Part shown: positions 41,644 through 49,195 of the stretch, in pieces
Layout of the letters: the number at the start of each line of letters is the position of its first letter
Position numbering within the stretch: the stretch's first letter is position 1
Source of the DNA: UBA1479 sp038109305
Lineage (GTDB): Bacteria > Pseudomonadota > Alphaproteobacteria > Rhodospirillales > Casp-alpha2
Assembly: GCA_038109305.1 (NCBI GenBank)
Contig: JAYNIR010000018.1
Span: 1 to 54,839 of the forward strand
Direction of reading: 5' to 3'
DNA: 54,839 bases
Made by a program: the position numbers and the translations under genes
The notes under the pieces: generated by a model
Databases searched by the model: none
The model's input: only the letters and a program-made list of their open reading frames with translations
Told to the model about the DNA's origin: nothing

Positions 41644-42603
41644 ATGCCCCAGCCCCCCGCCAGCGAATATCCCGTCAATTTGACCGCACCGGACATTTCG
41701 GCCTACCGGGCCGGCAATACGGGCGTCGATTATGTGACGACCATCGATTCCGGCAAGACTGGGCCGCATGTGATGGTTTCGGCGGTCGTCCACGGCAACG
41801 AGATTTGCGGCGCGATAACGCTGGACTGGCTGTTCAAGCTGAACGTCCGCCCAAAACAGGGAAAATTGACGCTCGCCTTCATGAACGTCGACGCTTATCT
41901 GACCTTCGATCCCGATCGCCCGGCGCAGTCCCGCTTTGTCGACGAGGATTTCAACCGCCTGTGGGACACGGAGACGCTCGACGGCCCCCGCACGTCCCGG
42001 GAACTGGCCCGGGCGCGGCAGGTTTGGCCCGTGGTCGACACGGTCGACCGGCTTTTGGATATTCATTCCATGCAGCACGCGACGGGCGCCTTGATGCTGG
42101 CCGGGCCGCTGGATAAAGGACGCAAACTGGCCGAAGGCACCGGCGTGCCGGAACTGGTGGTGATGGACGAAGGCCACGCGGCCGGCCGCCGCATGCGCGA
42201 TTACGCCGGGTTCCGCGACGCGAAATCGAAAAAGGATGCGTTGTTGGTCGAATGCGGCCAGCACTGGGAAAAATCGTCGGAAACCGTCGCCAAGGAGACA
42301 GCGCTGCGGTTTCTTTTGTATACGGGCGCGGTCGACATGGATTTCGCCGGTCCGCACCTAGGGCCGCCGCCGCCGAAACAGCAAATCGTCGAAATCACCC
42401 AGCCGGTGACGATCAAGTCGGATCGGTTCCGCTTTTTGGAAGACTACCGGGGGCTCGAGGTCATCGCCCAGGCGGGCACGGTCCTGGCCTATGACGGCGA
42501 CACGCCCGTCACCACGCCGCATGATGACTGCGTGCTGATCATGCCGTCCCGGCGGCTGACCGCCGGCGGCACGGCGGTGCGGCTCGGCCGGGTTATCGGC
42601 TGA
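41644..42603 (+). CDS. Succinylglutamate desuccinylase/aspartoacylase family deacylase
   Basis: A 319-residue zinc enzyme of the M14-related AstE/AspA family. The zinc ligands are expected in VVHGNEICG (HxxE) and LLDIHSM (His). Other motifs are FMNVDAYLTFDPDRPAQSRFVDEDFNRLW and the late glutamate in ALLVECGQHW, which is the catalytic-type Glu. The C-terminal 90 residues form the small beta domain. It removes acyl groups from N-acyl amino acids by family. It is divergent from oppA with a 182-base gap and is probably functionally linked to that transporter. The start ATG has no strong Shine-Dalgarno. Confidence 0.85.
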   Translation: MPQPPASEYPVNLTAPDISAYRAGNTGVDYVTTIDSGKTGPHVMVSAVVHGNEICGAITLDWLFKLNVRPKQGKLTLAFMNVDAYLTFDPDRPAQSRFVDEDFNRLWDTETLDGPRTSRELARARQVWPVVDTVDRLLDIHSMQHATGALMLAGPLDKGRKLAEGTGVPELVVMDEGHAAGRRMRDYAGFRDAKSKKDALLVECGQHWEKSSETVAKETALRFLLYTGAVDMDFAGPHLGPPPPKQQIVEITQPVTIKSDRFRFLEDYRGLEVIAQAGTVLAYDGDTPVTTPHDDCVLIMPSRRLTAGGTAVRLGRVIG

Positions 42604-42609
42604 TCCGAA

Positions 42610-42635
42610 CGCCCGTCGCGGGCGCCGCTTTCCTT
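42610..42635 (+). terminator. Terminator-like hairpin after the deacylase gene
   Basis: CGCCCG (42610-42615) and CGGGCG (42619-42624) form a stem with a TCG loop, followed by CCGCTTTCCTT. The T-richness is modest. An eleven-base copy of the stop-codon context (CGGCTGATCCG, first at 42597) recurs at 42703. Confidence 0.4.
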
Positions 42636-42655
42636 CCCCAATGCCAGGCGCCCCA

Positions 42656-42684
42656 TTGACAGGACAGGTTGCGCGGCCGATGAT
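42656..42684 (+). promoter_or_regulatory. Candidate promoter for hsp20
   Basis: TTGACA (42656-42661) and GATGAT (42679-42684) are spaced by 17 bases. The start would be near 42691, leaving a leader of about 75 bases before hsp20. The -35 is perfect and the -10 is poor, which could reflect heat-shock sigma use, but the RpoH consensus is not clear. No ROSE or fourU thermometer could be recognised. Confidence 0.45.
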
Positions 42685-42764
42685 TCGCCCCGTTACGGGC
42701 GCCGGCTGATCCGGGCCCGCCGCATCAGACGTTTTCGCTCATCCCCAACTGGAGGAGAACGCCC

Positions 42765-43226
42765 ATGCCCCGTCTCGGCGCATTCGACAGCCCGCTTTTG
42801 CTGGGTTTTGAACATTTCGAACGGATCCTCGACCAGGCCGCCAAGGCGTCCGGCGAGGGATACCCGCCCTACAACATCGAACAGACCGGCGACAACCGGC
42901 TTCGCATCACCCTGGCCGTTGCCGGGTTCACCGAAGACGACCTGTCGGTCACCGTCGAGGACAACCAATTGGTGATCCGCGGCAAACAGCGCGATGACGG
43001 GGCGGAGCGCGTGTTCCTGCACCGCGGCATCGCCGCCCGGCAGTTTCAGCGGTCGTTCGTCCTGGCGGAAGGGATCGAGATCATCCGCGCGGCGCTCGAT
43101 AACGGCCTTCTGCACATCAGTCTGGAGCGTATCGTGCCCGAGCCCGAGATTCGCACCATCGCCATCGAAAAAAGCCCCAGCCGCAAGGCCAAGGGCAAGA
43201 CCATCGACGTTTCCCCGGACGAGTAG
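42765..43226 (+). CDS. Small heat shock protein, Hsp20 family
   Basis: A 153-residue IbpA-like chaperone that binds unfolding proteins and forms oligomers. The N-terminal arm FDSPLLLGFEHFERILDQAAK is typical of alphaproteobacterial IbpA-type members, followed by YPPYNIEQTGDNRLRITLAVAG and the alpha-crystallin domain ending with the FxRSFxL variant FQRSFVLAEGIEI and the GLLHISL strand. The C-terminal IxI anchor is not obvious (RTIAIEK is a candidate). A strong GGAGGAG lies eight bases before the ATG. A DUF1150 gene follows, the usual partner. Confidence 0.92.
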   Translation: MPRLGAFDSPLLLGFEHFERILDQAAKASGEGYPPYNIEQTGDNRLRITLAVAGFTEDDLSVTVEDNQLVIRGKQRDDGAERVFLHRGIAARQFQRSFVLAEGIEIIRAALDNGLLHISLERIVPEPEIRTIAIEKSPSRKAKGKTIDVSPDE

Positions 43227-43349
43227 CGCCGAAAACCGCCCGATTGTCCCAGAAACCCGCCTAAAAAGCCGGGTTCAGCCCCGAAAACGATATTTTGCCG
43301 CCCGTGACGGCCATCACGGCGCGAGGGGGCCTTCTGATCTACACTGTAT

Positions 43350-43488
43350 TCACGCTGGAGAGCGTGACGGGACACGTACAGTACGTATTGGGGAAACCGG
43401 TTGTTAACCATTTTTCCCCAAAATCATCCTGTTACTGAGCGGTTCGGCCCCGGAAAGGAGGACCGAGCCCCTTACAGGAGGCCGTAAG
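43350..43488 (+). promoter_or_regulatory. Leader of the DUF1150 gene with several hairpins exposing GGA motifs
   Basis: Hairpins in order: TCACGCT-GGAG-AGCGTGA (43350-43367); the palindrome ACGTACAGTACGT (43374-43386); TTGGGGAAA with TTTCCCCAA (43388-43396 and 43413-43421); GGTTCGG with CCGAGCC by one G-U pair, loop containing AAGGAGGA (43441-43468); and CTTAC-AGGAGGCC-GTAAG (43471-43488), whose loop holds the Shine-Dalgarno directly before the ATG at 43489. Three loops carry GGAG or AGGAGG. This layout resembles targets of a GGA-binding regulator such as CsrA/RsmA or a translational switch. Function is inferred from structure only. Confidence 0.45.
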
Positions 43489-43725
43489 ATGACGGAACGA
43501 GCTCAGACAAACACCAAGGTGATGGCGCTTCGCCGCATGTCGGGCGCGGACTTTCTGGCGCTGGGCACGGAAAATCTCGTTTTCGTGAAACAGGTCGCCG
43601 GCACGGAAGGCCAGACCTTCGGCGTGTTTTCCGCCTCGGGCGAGGCGCTCGGCACGGCCGAGACCTATGAACTGGCCGAAGCCACGGCGCTGCAAAACGA
43701 TTTCGCCGTCGCGACCCTGCACTAA
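43489..43725 (+). CDS. DUF1150 family protein
   Basis: A 78-residue protein of the DUF1150 family, restricted largely to alphaproteobacteria and typically encoded next to an Hsp20 gene, as here. The conserved part is FLALGTENLVFVKQV, then FGVFSASGEALG and ALQNDFAVATLH. No function is established. A stress-related role is suggested only by its neighbour. The unusually structured leader (263 bases from hsp20, no gene in it) suggests its own regulation. It is convergent with ptsN. Confidence 0.9.
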   Translation: MTERAQTNTKVMALRRMSGADFLALGTENLVFVKQVAGTEGQTFGVFSASGEALGTAETYELAEATALQNDFAVATLH

Positions 43726-43800
43726 TTTCGATTTTTAAGGGCTGAGACCAACGCGCACGGCGGTTTCGTCGGGCGATTGTTTTTGCGCCGGGCTTTCGCG

Positions 43801-43891
43801 GTTTGGCCGCTTACGCCGCTTGGCCGTTTAGGCCGCTTGGCCGGCTCGGGCCGCTTGCCCCCTTACGCAGCTTGCTCACTTACGCGGCTTG
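43801..43891 (-). repeat. About six 17-bp tandem units repeating the 3' end and stop of ptsN
   Basis: Read on the minus strand, units begin with CAAG at 43891, 43874, 43857, 43839 and 43822 and with a CAAA variant at 43805, giving steps of 17, 17, 18, 17 and 17 bases. The first unit is the last coding triplets of ptsN plus its stop (CAAGCCGCGTAA), and later units read CAAGCTGCGTAA, CAAGCGGCCCGA, CAAGCGGCCTAA, CAAGCGGCGTAA and CAAACCGCGAAA. Three later copies keep a TAA. Because 17 is not a multiple of three, the extra stops fall in rotating frames. Confidence 0.8.
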
Positions 43892-44344
43892 AATGTCTTC
43901 GGAATCGCTTAAAATCGCGAACAGCGCGTCGGAATGGTCCGTGCCGCGCAGCTTGTCGCAGATTTTCTGATCGCGCAGCAGGCGCGAAACGCGGGCCAGC
44001 GCTTTCAGGTGATCGGCGCCGGCCGCTTCCGGCGCCAGCAGCAGAAAGATCAGATCGACCGGTTGTTCGTCGATGGCCTGAAAATCGATCGGCTTTTCCA
44101 TCCGCGCGAACACGCCGACGAGATTTTCCACTTCCGCCAGCTTGCCGTGCGGAATGGCGATGCCGTTGCCGACGCCGGTGGTGCCGAGCTTTTCCCGTTC
44201 CATCAGCACGTCAAAGACCTGACGTTCTTCCAGATCCGTGCGCAGCGCGACGACGCGCGCCAGCTCCTGCAGCGCCTGTTTCTTGCTGGACGCGCGCAGA
44301 TTTTCAATCACACGGTCCGGTGTCAGAAGATCGCGAATTTCCAT
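43880..44344 (-). CDS. ptsN: Nitrogen regulatory PTS protein EIIA(Ntr)
   Basis: A 154-residue EIIA domain of the nitrogen phosphotransferase system, which receives phosphate from NPr and signals to potassium and nitrogen regulation. The phosphorylated histidine is His66 in GIAIPHGKL. Other landmarks are MEIRDLLTPDRVIENLRASSKKQAL and LVGVFARMEKPIDFQAIDEQPVDLIFLLLAP. ATG 44344 is chosen because the family starts here. The frame is open for 26 codons further up. It lies 43 bases after hpf, downstream of rpoN, its conserved neighbourhood. Its 3' end is tandemly repeated. Confidence 0.95.
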   Translation of the reverse strand: MEIRDLLTPDRVIENLRASSKKQALQELARVVALRTDLEERQVFDVLMEREKLGTTGVGNGIAIPHGKLAEVENLVGVFARMEKPIDFQAIDEQPVDLIFLLLAPEAAGADHLKALARVSRLLRDQKICDKLRGTDHSDALFAILSDSEDIQAA

Positions 44345-44387
44345 CGCTTTACCTTTGCCCTTTCGGCCAGTTCCGTCCGCGGCGCGT

Positions 44388-44969
44388 CTAGGACGCGTCC
44401 GGGCCCGGTTCGGCCGGGTCAATCCATCCGATGTTGCCGTCGGCGCGGCGATAAACCACGTTCAGCCGTCCCGATCCGCCATCCCGGAACACCTGCACCG
44501 GAGCATCCGCTAGGTCCATCCGCATGACGGCCTGGCTGACCGAAAGGGTCGGAATTTCCGTCGGCATTTCGGCAATGATCGTCGGCACGCCTTCGGCCGG
44601 TAATTCTTCGTGTTCCGGCTCGGCCTGAACCACATACTGCTGCGCCTTAAAGCTTTCGTGTGCCTGCATGTTTTCGTGGTGGCTGGTCAGCCGGCGGTGA
44701 TAACGTCGAAGCTGTTTGGCGATCCGTTCCAGCGCCTGATCGAACGACGCATATGCATCGTCGCTCTGGCCCCGGCCGTGGATCGTCACCGCGCGGATCG
44801 GGTGAACCGAAATCTCCGCGGTGAAGTCATGCCCTTCGCGGGCGAATACGACCGCGCCTTCGATGGCTTTGTCGAAATACTTGGTGACGGCGTCGGCAAC
44901 CTGATTTTCCGCGTGGCTGCGTAAGGCGTCGCCGACGTCCAGATTTCTGCCATTAACAGTGATATTCAT
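44388..44969 (-). CDS. hpf: Ribosome hibernation promoting factor, long form
   Basis: A 193-residue long-form HPF, which blocks the decoding and tRNA sites and dimerises ribosomes into 100S particles in stationary phase. The N-terminal S30AE domain is MNITVNGRNLDVGDALRSHA, FDKAIEGAVVFAREGHDFTAEISVH and ALERIAKQLRRYHRRLTSH. The C-terminal dimerisation domain begins near residue 138 (PTLSVSQAVMRMDLADAPVQVF) and ends NVVYRRADGNIGWIDP. It has its own promoter candidate 190 bases upstream, with ptsN as the second gene. Confidence 0.95.
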   Translation of the reverse strand: MNITVNGRNLDVGDALRSHAENQVADAVTKYFDKAIEGAVVFAREGHDFTAEISVHPIRAVTIHGRGQSDDAYASFDQALERIAKQLRRYHRRLTSHHENMQAHESFKAQQYVVQAEPEHEELPAEGVPTIIAEMPTEIPTLSVSQAVMRMDLADAPVQVFRDGGSGRLNVVYRRADGNIGWIDPAEPGPDAS

Positions 44970-45160
44970 ATGCCGGTCTTAGCCGCTTATTGCCCGTGAG
45001 TCTGTTGTTCTTACCGTTACGTGGTATGAGGTCGGATAAGGGTGCGGGTCTGCCGCCATGGATCGTCGATCACTACTCCGCAGACGTCCCGAAACGGAGG
45101 TCACAACGGTTGCCGAATGGGGTCTGTCAGACGGCGCATCTTCGGTCAACGGTGGCTCGG

Positions 45161-45189
45161 AAGGTAGTTCCCGATGCCGCCCCTGTCAA
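45161..45189 (-). promoter_or_regulatory. Sigma-70 type promoter for hpf-ptsN
   Basis: On the minus strand TTGACA (45189-45184) and TACCTT (45166-45161) are separated by exactly 17 bases. The start would be near 45154, giving a leader of about 185 bases before hpf. No gene is seen in that leader. A phased A-tract repeat lies 30-65 bases upstream of the -35 and may bend the DNA. Confidence 0.65.
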
Positions 45190-45218
45190 CCATCCCATTG
45201 GGCATGGTGCGGGCCCCG

Positions 45219-45266
45219 AAAATTCGTGGAAAACCGCGGAAAACGCCGGAAAACGGGGCTAGAAAA
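45219..45266 (-). repeat. Phased GTTTTC repeats starting at the rpoN stop
   Basis: On the plus map A4 tracts occupy 45219-45222, 45230-45233, 45240-45243, 45250-45253 and 45263-45266. On the minus strand they read as (G)TTTTC steps following the last rpoN codons GCC GTT TTC TAG. The spacing of 10-11 bases for the four downstream tracts matches the DNA helical repeat, so the segment is predicted to be curved. It lies between rpoN and the hpf promoter. Confidence 0.65.
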
Positions 45267-46815
45267 CGGCGTTTTTATCGCGCCGGCGCTGCACCGACGA
45301 CGGGATTCCCATGGATTCCCGGTATTTGGCCACAGTCCGCCGAGCGATGTCGACGCCGCAGCCGCGCAGCGTGTCGACGATCTTGTCGTCGGACAGGATC
45401 GCAGAGGGCGGTTCGCCGTCGATCAGCTCCCGGATCCGGTGCTTCACCGCCTCCGCCGACAGCGCGTCGCCGCCGTCGGCGGACGAAATCGACGAGGTGA
45501 AAAAATACTTCAGTTCGAAAATGCCGCGCGGCGAGGCGATGTACTTGTTGGCGGTGACGCGGCTGACCGTGCTTTCGTGCATGTCGATCACTTCGGCGAT
45601 GTCGCGTAGCACCAGCGGCTTCAGGTGCTGCACGCCCTTGGCGAAAAACGCGTCCTGCTGTCGGACAATTTCTTTGGCGACTTTCAGGATCGTTGTCGCC
45701 CGCTGATGCAGCGAACGGACTAGCCAGTTGGCCGATTGATACTGTTCGGTGATGTACTGCTTGTCGGCCTTGGAGGCGCCGGTGGAAATTTCCGCGTAGT
45801 ACTGATTGTTGACCAGCACGCGGGGCAGGGTGTCGGGGTTGAGTTCGATGTGCCAGCTGCCGGAGCGGCCCTGGCGCATCAGCACGTCGGGGATGACCGG
45901 CTGGGCGACGCCGCCGTCGAAGGCAAGCGCCGGTTTGGGATCGAGCGCACGGACTTCGGCCACCATGTCGATGATGTCTTCGCGGTCGACACCGCAGATG
46001 TGGGTCAATTCCGTGTATTCGCGCCGCGCCAACAGGTCGAGGTTGTCTAAGAGCGCCGCCATCGCCGGGTCAAGCCGGTCGCGGTCGGCCAGCTGCAGGG
46101 CCAGGCATTCCTTCAAGTCGCGGGCGAAGACACCGGGCGGGTCGAGCAGCTGCAGGCGCTTGAGAACCGCTTCAACCTGATCGACGCCGCAATCCAGCGC
46201 GTCGGCGACCGAACCCAGATCGGCGCTCAGGTATCCGGCTTCGTCCAGATGATCGATCAAATAGGCGCCGATCATCCGATCCACCTGACCCTGGACGTCC
46301 ATGGCGAGCTGTTCCAGCAAATGATCGCGAAGAGAGGTTTCCGCCGACAGAAGCAGTTCGTACCCGGGCAGATCGTCGGCGAAGCCGCCGGCGATGGACG
46401 CTGGCAGGTTCGCCTCGAACCCGGTGTCGCGCTCCGGCCGGGCGGCGTCGCCGTCGGAATCCTGGGCGTAAAGGTCGTCGAGCGCCACATCCATGTCGCC
46501 GTCGGCGGGGCCGCCGCCGCCATCGTCGCCGAAATCCAGGGACGACAGATCGCCGTCGCCATCGTCGCCGGTGGCCGCTGCCGGTTCCTGTTCCCGTTTC
46601 CCGCCGCCGTCAAACGTGTCGGATCCGTCGGCAATGCCGTCGCCGGCGCGGTCGGATTCGTCGCGCTCCAGCATCGGGTTTTGTTCGAGCTCCTGTTCCA
46701 CGAACTCGGCAAGCTCGAGGTTCGAAAGCTGCAGCAGCTTGATCGCCTGCTGCAGTTGCGGGGTCATCACTAGCGACTGGTTTTGCCGCCGTTCCAGGCG
46801 CGGCATCAGAGCCAT
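45259..46815 (-). CDS. rpoN: RNA polymerase sigma-54 factor
   Basis: A 518-residue sigma-54. Region I is RLERRQNQSLVMTPQLQQAIKLLQLSNLELAEFVEQELEQNP, split here only for description. Region II is acidic and Gly/Asp-rich (about residues 55-125). The core-binding region has SLRDHLLEQLAM, and the DNA-binding region includes the RpoN box ARRTVAKYRE near the C-terminus. ATG 46815 is chosen because GGGGAGG precedes it at about seven bases. An in-frame ATG at 46842 is possible. It lies 51 bases after lptB, at the end of a kdsD-lptC-lptA-lptB-rpoN run that has a sigma-54 promoter at its head. Confidence 0.96.
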   Translation of the reverse strand: MALMPRLERRQNQSLVMTPQLQQAIKLLQLSNLELAEFVEQELEQNPMLERDESDRAGDGIADGSDTFDGGGKREQEPAAATGDDGDGDLSSLDFGDDGGGGPADGDMDVALDDLYAQDSDGDAARPERDTGFEANLPASIAGGFADDLPGYELLLSAETSLRDHLLEQLAMDVQGQVDRMIGAYLIDHLDEAGYLSADLGSVADALDCGVDQVEAVLKRLQLLDPPGVFARDLKECLALQLADRDRLDPAMAALLDNLDLLARREYTELTHICGVDREDIIDMVAEVRALDPKPALAFDGGVAQPVIPDVLMRQGRSGSWHIELNPDTLPRVLVNNQYYAEISTGASKADKQYITEQYQSANWLVRSLHQRATTILKVAKEIVRQQDAFFAKGVQHLKPLVLRDIAEVIDMHESTVSRVTANKYIASPRGIFELKYFFTSSISSADGGDALSAEAVKHRIRELIDGEPPSAILSDDKIVDTLRGCGVDIARRTVAKYRESMGIPSSVQRRRDKNAVF

Positions 46816-46866
46816 GGCGGGCCTCCCCGCCGGGCCGGGCAACCGGACACCGAAGCGGGCCCGATC

Positions 46867-47658
46867 TTACAGATTAAAGCGGTCGCCCAGATACACACGG
46901 CGCACATCCTCGTTGCCGACGATATCCGACGGCAGGCCTTCAAGAAGGACCCGCCCGTCATGAATGATGTAGGCCCGGTCAATCACATGAAGCGTTTCAC
47001 GGACGTTGTGGTCGGTGATCAAAACCCCGATCCCCCGATCTTTCAGGTGCGCGACCAGATCCCGAATATCGCCGACGGCGATCGGGTCGATCCCGGCAAA
47101 CGGTTCGTCCAGCAGCACGAAATGCGGGTTGGACGCCAGCGCGCGGGCGATTTCGACCCGCCGTCGCTCCCCGCCCGAAAGCGCAATCGCCGGCGTGCGG
47201 CGCAGGTGGGTGATGGAAAATTCCGCCAGCAGCGCATCCATGATGGCTTCGCGGCGATCACGGTTTTTTTCCGCGACCTCAAGTGAGGCGCGGATGTTCT
47301 GTTCCACCGTCAGGCCACGGAAGATCGAGGCTTCCTGCGGCAGGTATCCGATGCCTAGCCGCGCGCGGCGGTACATGGGCAGCGACGATATGTCCTGGCC
47401 ATCGAGTACGATGGCACCGTAGTCGGGCTGCAGCAGACCGGTGATCATATAAAAGCACGTGGTTTTGCCGGCGCCGTTGGGGCCCAACAGGCCGACAACC
47501 TCGCCGCGCTGGATTCCTAGACTGACGCCCCGCACCACCGGGCGTTTCTTGAAGCTTTTGCCCAGGTTCTTCGCAACCAGTCCTTGATTGTCCAAAACCA
47601 GCCGTGGTTCGCCACCTTGGGGGCGGTTGCCGGGCCCGCTGATGATGCCGTCGTTCAT
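46867..47658 (-). CDS. lptB: LPS export ABC ATPase LptB
   Basis: A 263-residue ATPase that powers LPS extraction from the inner membrane with LptFG. Walker A GPNGAGKTT, signature LSGGERRRVEIARAL and Walker B FVLLDEPFAGIDP are those of LptB, as is GIGYLPQEASIFRGLTVEQN. An N-terminal extension of about 25 residues (GNRPQGGEPRLVLDNQG) precedes the ABC core, so an internal start is conceivable. It follows lptA by 66 bases and precedes rpoN, the conserved order. Confidence 0.95.
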   Translation of the reverse strand: MNDGIISGPGNRPQGGEPRLVLDNQGLVAKNLGKSFKKRPVVRGVSLGIQRGEVVGLLGPNGAGKTTCFYMITGLLQPDYGAIVLDGQDISSLPMYRRARLGIGYLPQEASIFRGLTVEQNIRASLEVAEKNRDRREAIMDALLAEFSITHLRRTPAIALSGGERRRVEIARALASNPHFVLLDEPFAGIDPIAVGDIRDLVAHLKDRGIGVLITDHNVRETLHVIDRAYIIHDGRVLLEGLPSDIVGNEDVRRVYLGDRFNL

Positions 47659-47724
47659 ATCCGTTTCTTCTTCGTCGTCATACGTGTTTGCCTTGGGGCC
47701 GACCGGGGGCGTCCCCCTGCTCCG

Positions 47725-48585
47725 TTATTTCTTGGTGCCCGATTTCTTGTCGCCCGACCGGGGTTGCAGCGTCCCCTGCGTCCGGCCGCCGGGGCAGCTG
47801 AACAATTTGCTGATCCCGCTGTTCAGGTTGACTTCGGCCTTGCAGCCTTTCAGTTCGTTTTTGCCGCGTTCGATCGTCACCTGACCGGTGAGCGTTGTAA
47901 TGCCCGATTCCACGTTGTAGACGCCGCGCGTGCCATAGGCCCGGTCCTTGTCGGTCAAGACCGAGACGTTGTCGTAGGCGTCGACGCGATAAACCTTGCT
48001 TCCGCCGCCCTTCACCTTGCGGAAATACGCGGCCAGCACATCGGCCCTGACCTGGCGCTTGCCCTTGATCGCGACCGCCTTGCCGCGGGCCACCGCCATT
48101 TGGCGCTTTTCCCAGTATTCCAATTGCTGGGTCGCGGTGATTTCGGCATCGGGCGTAACCAGCCGCGGTTTGCCGCCGCTTACGACGAGAATTTCGCGGG
48201 TCACGTCATAGACCGCTTTGTCGCCCAACGCGGTCTGGTTTTCGGATTTGATCCGTACCTTGCCGACGGCGTCCAGGCGGTAGATATCGGTCGTGCCGTC
48301 GGATTTTTCTGCATAGAACGCGGTCAGCTGATCGGCCAGCACGGTCACCCCGCCGCGCACCGCGCGCGCGTTGCCGCGGGCCAGGAAAATCAAATTGTAC
48401 TGCTGCCACTCGATGCCGTCGTCGGCGAAAATCTGGATCGGCACGTTGCCGCCGCCCAGGTTCAGTCCCTGCGCCGCCGCCTGGCCCGCCGCAAAACCGA
48501 TCGCCGCCGCGGCCATCCAGCAGACCGCCGCCGCCGCGCCCGCCCGGTCGGCCGCCCGGCCGAAGATCGCCGCCGAGCCGGTCAT
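47725..48585 (-). CDS. lptA: LPS transport periplasmic protein LptA
   Basis: A 286-residue periplasmic bridge protein of the OstA/LptA family. A signal peptide with a long leader (VCWMAAAAIGFAAGQAAAQG) precedes the beta-jellyroll repeats: PIQIFADDGIEWQQYNLIFLARGNARA, GGVTVLADQLTAFYAEK and DRAYGTRGVYNVESGITTLTGQVTIERG. It is about 90 residues longer than E. coli LptA, mainly from extra jellyroll strands. Its start overlaps the lptC stop by four bases. The last codons contain two CAAGAAAT copies 15 bases apart. Confidence 0.9.
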   Translation of the reverse strand: MTGSAAIFGRAADRAGAAAAVCWMAAAAIGFAAGQAAAQGLNLGGGNVPIQIFADDGIEWQQYNLIFLARGNARAVRGGVTVLADQLTAFYAEKSDGTTDIYRLDAVGKVRIKSENQTALGDKAVYDVTREILVVSGGKPRLVTPDAEITATQQLEYWEKRQMAVARGKAVAIKGKRQVRADVLAAYFRKVKGGGSKVYRVDAYDNVSVLTDKDRAYGTRGVYNVESGITTLTGQVTIERGKNELKGCKAEVNLNSGISKLFSCPGGRTQGTLQPRSGDKKSGTKK

Positions 48586-49190
48586 TTCGGCACCTTGGCG
48601 TTAGGGTTCAACAGCAGTTCGGATTTGCCGGTGAAGATGATCGTCCGGCCCTTATCGATCAGCCGGAAGCCTTGGGCCTTGAGCATGCCGAACGGCCCCT
48701 GGCCGCGCACCGGCAGACTGCCGTGGGCGATACCCTTTGAAAGATCGACCTGCGCCTTGTCGGTGCGGAATTCGTAACCCGAATCATGAAACAGGTTGAC
48801 CGCGCCCTCCAGGTCCAGCGTCTTGTCGCGCCGCACGTAGACGCCGTTTTCGGCCGTCAGGACCAGCCAGGTGCCGTCCTTCAACGTGATGTCGGCCTTC
48901 GGCAGTTCAAGCCCGACCCTGACGTCGAGCCCGTCGCCGTCGAGCTTTTTCGCGATATCCGCCGTCACGGCATACGGCTGGTTGTCTTCGTCCGTGCCGA
49001 CATAGCGGGGGTTCAGCAGGTTGGGGTCGCCGTCGATGTTGGACTGAATGGCGGCGAAGCCGATCCGAAAGCGCAGGTCTTCGGTTTTCAGGTGCGGCCA
49101 TAGTACGACCAGCGCGATCAGGCCGGCCGCGGTCACCGGCAGGACCACCTTGGTGACTTGGACGAAGCCCGAATAGGAATCGATCGCCAT
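48582..49190 (-). CDS. lptC: LPS export protein LptC
   Basis: A 202-residue inner-membrane-anchored LptC. One transmembrane span (VVLPVTAAGLIALVVLWPHL) near residues 15-34 is followed by a periplasmic jellyroll with NLLNPRYVGTDEDNQPYAVTAD, WLVLTAENGVYVRRDKTLDLEGAVNLFHDSGYEF split into typical strands, and GQGPFGMLKAQGFRLIDKGRTIIFTGKSEL. ATG 49190 lies five bases after the kdsD stop. The frame stays open far upstream across kdsD but carries no sense there. It hands LPS from LptBFG to LptA. Confidence 0.92.
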   Translation of the reverse strand: MAIDSYSGFVQVTKVVLPVTAAGLIALVVLWPHLKTEDLRFRIGFAAIQSNIDGDPNLLNPRYVGTDEDNQPYAVTADIAKKLDGDGLDVRVGLELPKADITLKDGTWLVLTAENGVYVRRDKTLDLEGAVNLFHDSGYEFRTDKAQVDLSKGIAHGSLPVRGQGPFGMLKAQGFRLIDKGRTIIFTGKSELLLNPNAKVPK

Positions 49191-49195
49191 TGCGC

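Noticed and set aside
42691..42765. RNA thermometer (ROSE or fourU) in the hsp20 leader
   Set aside because: No pyrimidine segment complementary to the GGAGGAG Shine-Dalgarno was found in the 75-base leader.
43801..43891. CRISPR-like array at the ptsN end
   Set aside because: Units are contiguous at 17 bp without spacers and are imperfect. They derive from the ptsN 3' end, so this is a tandem repeat and not a CRISPR.
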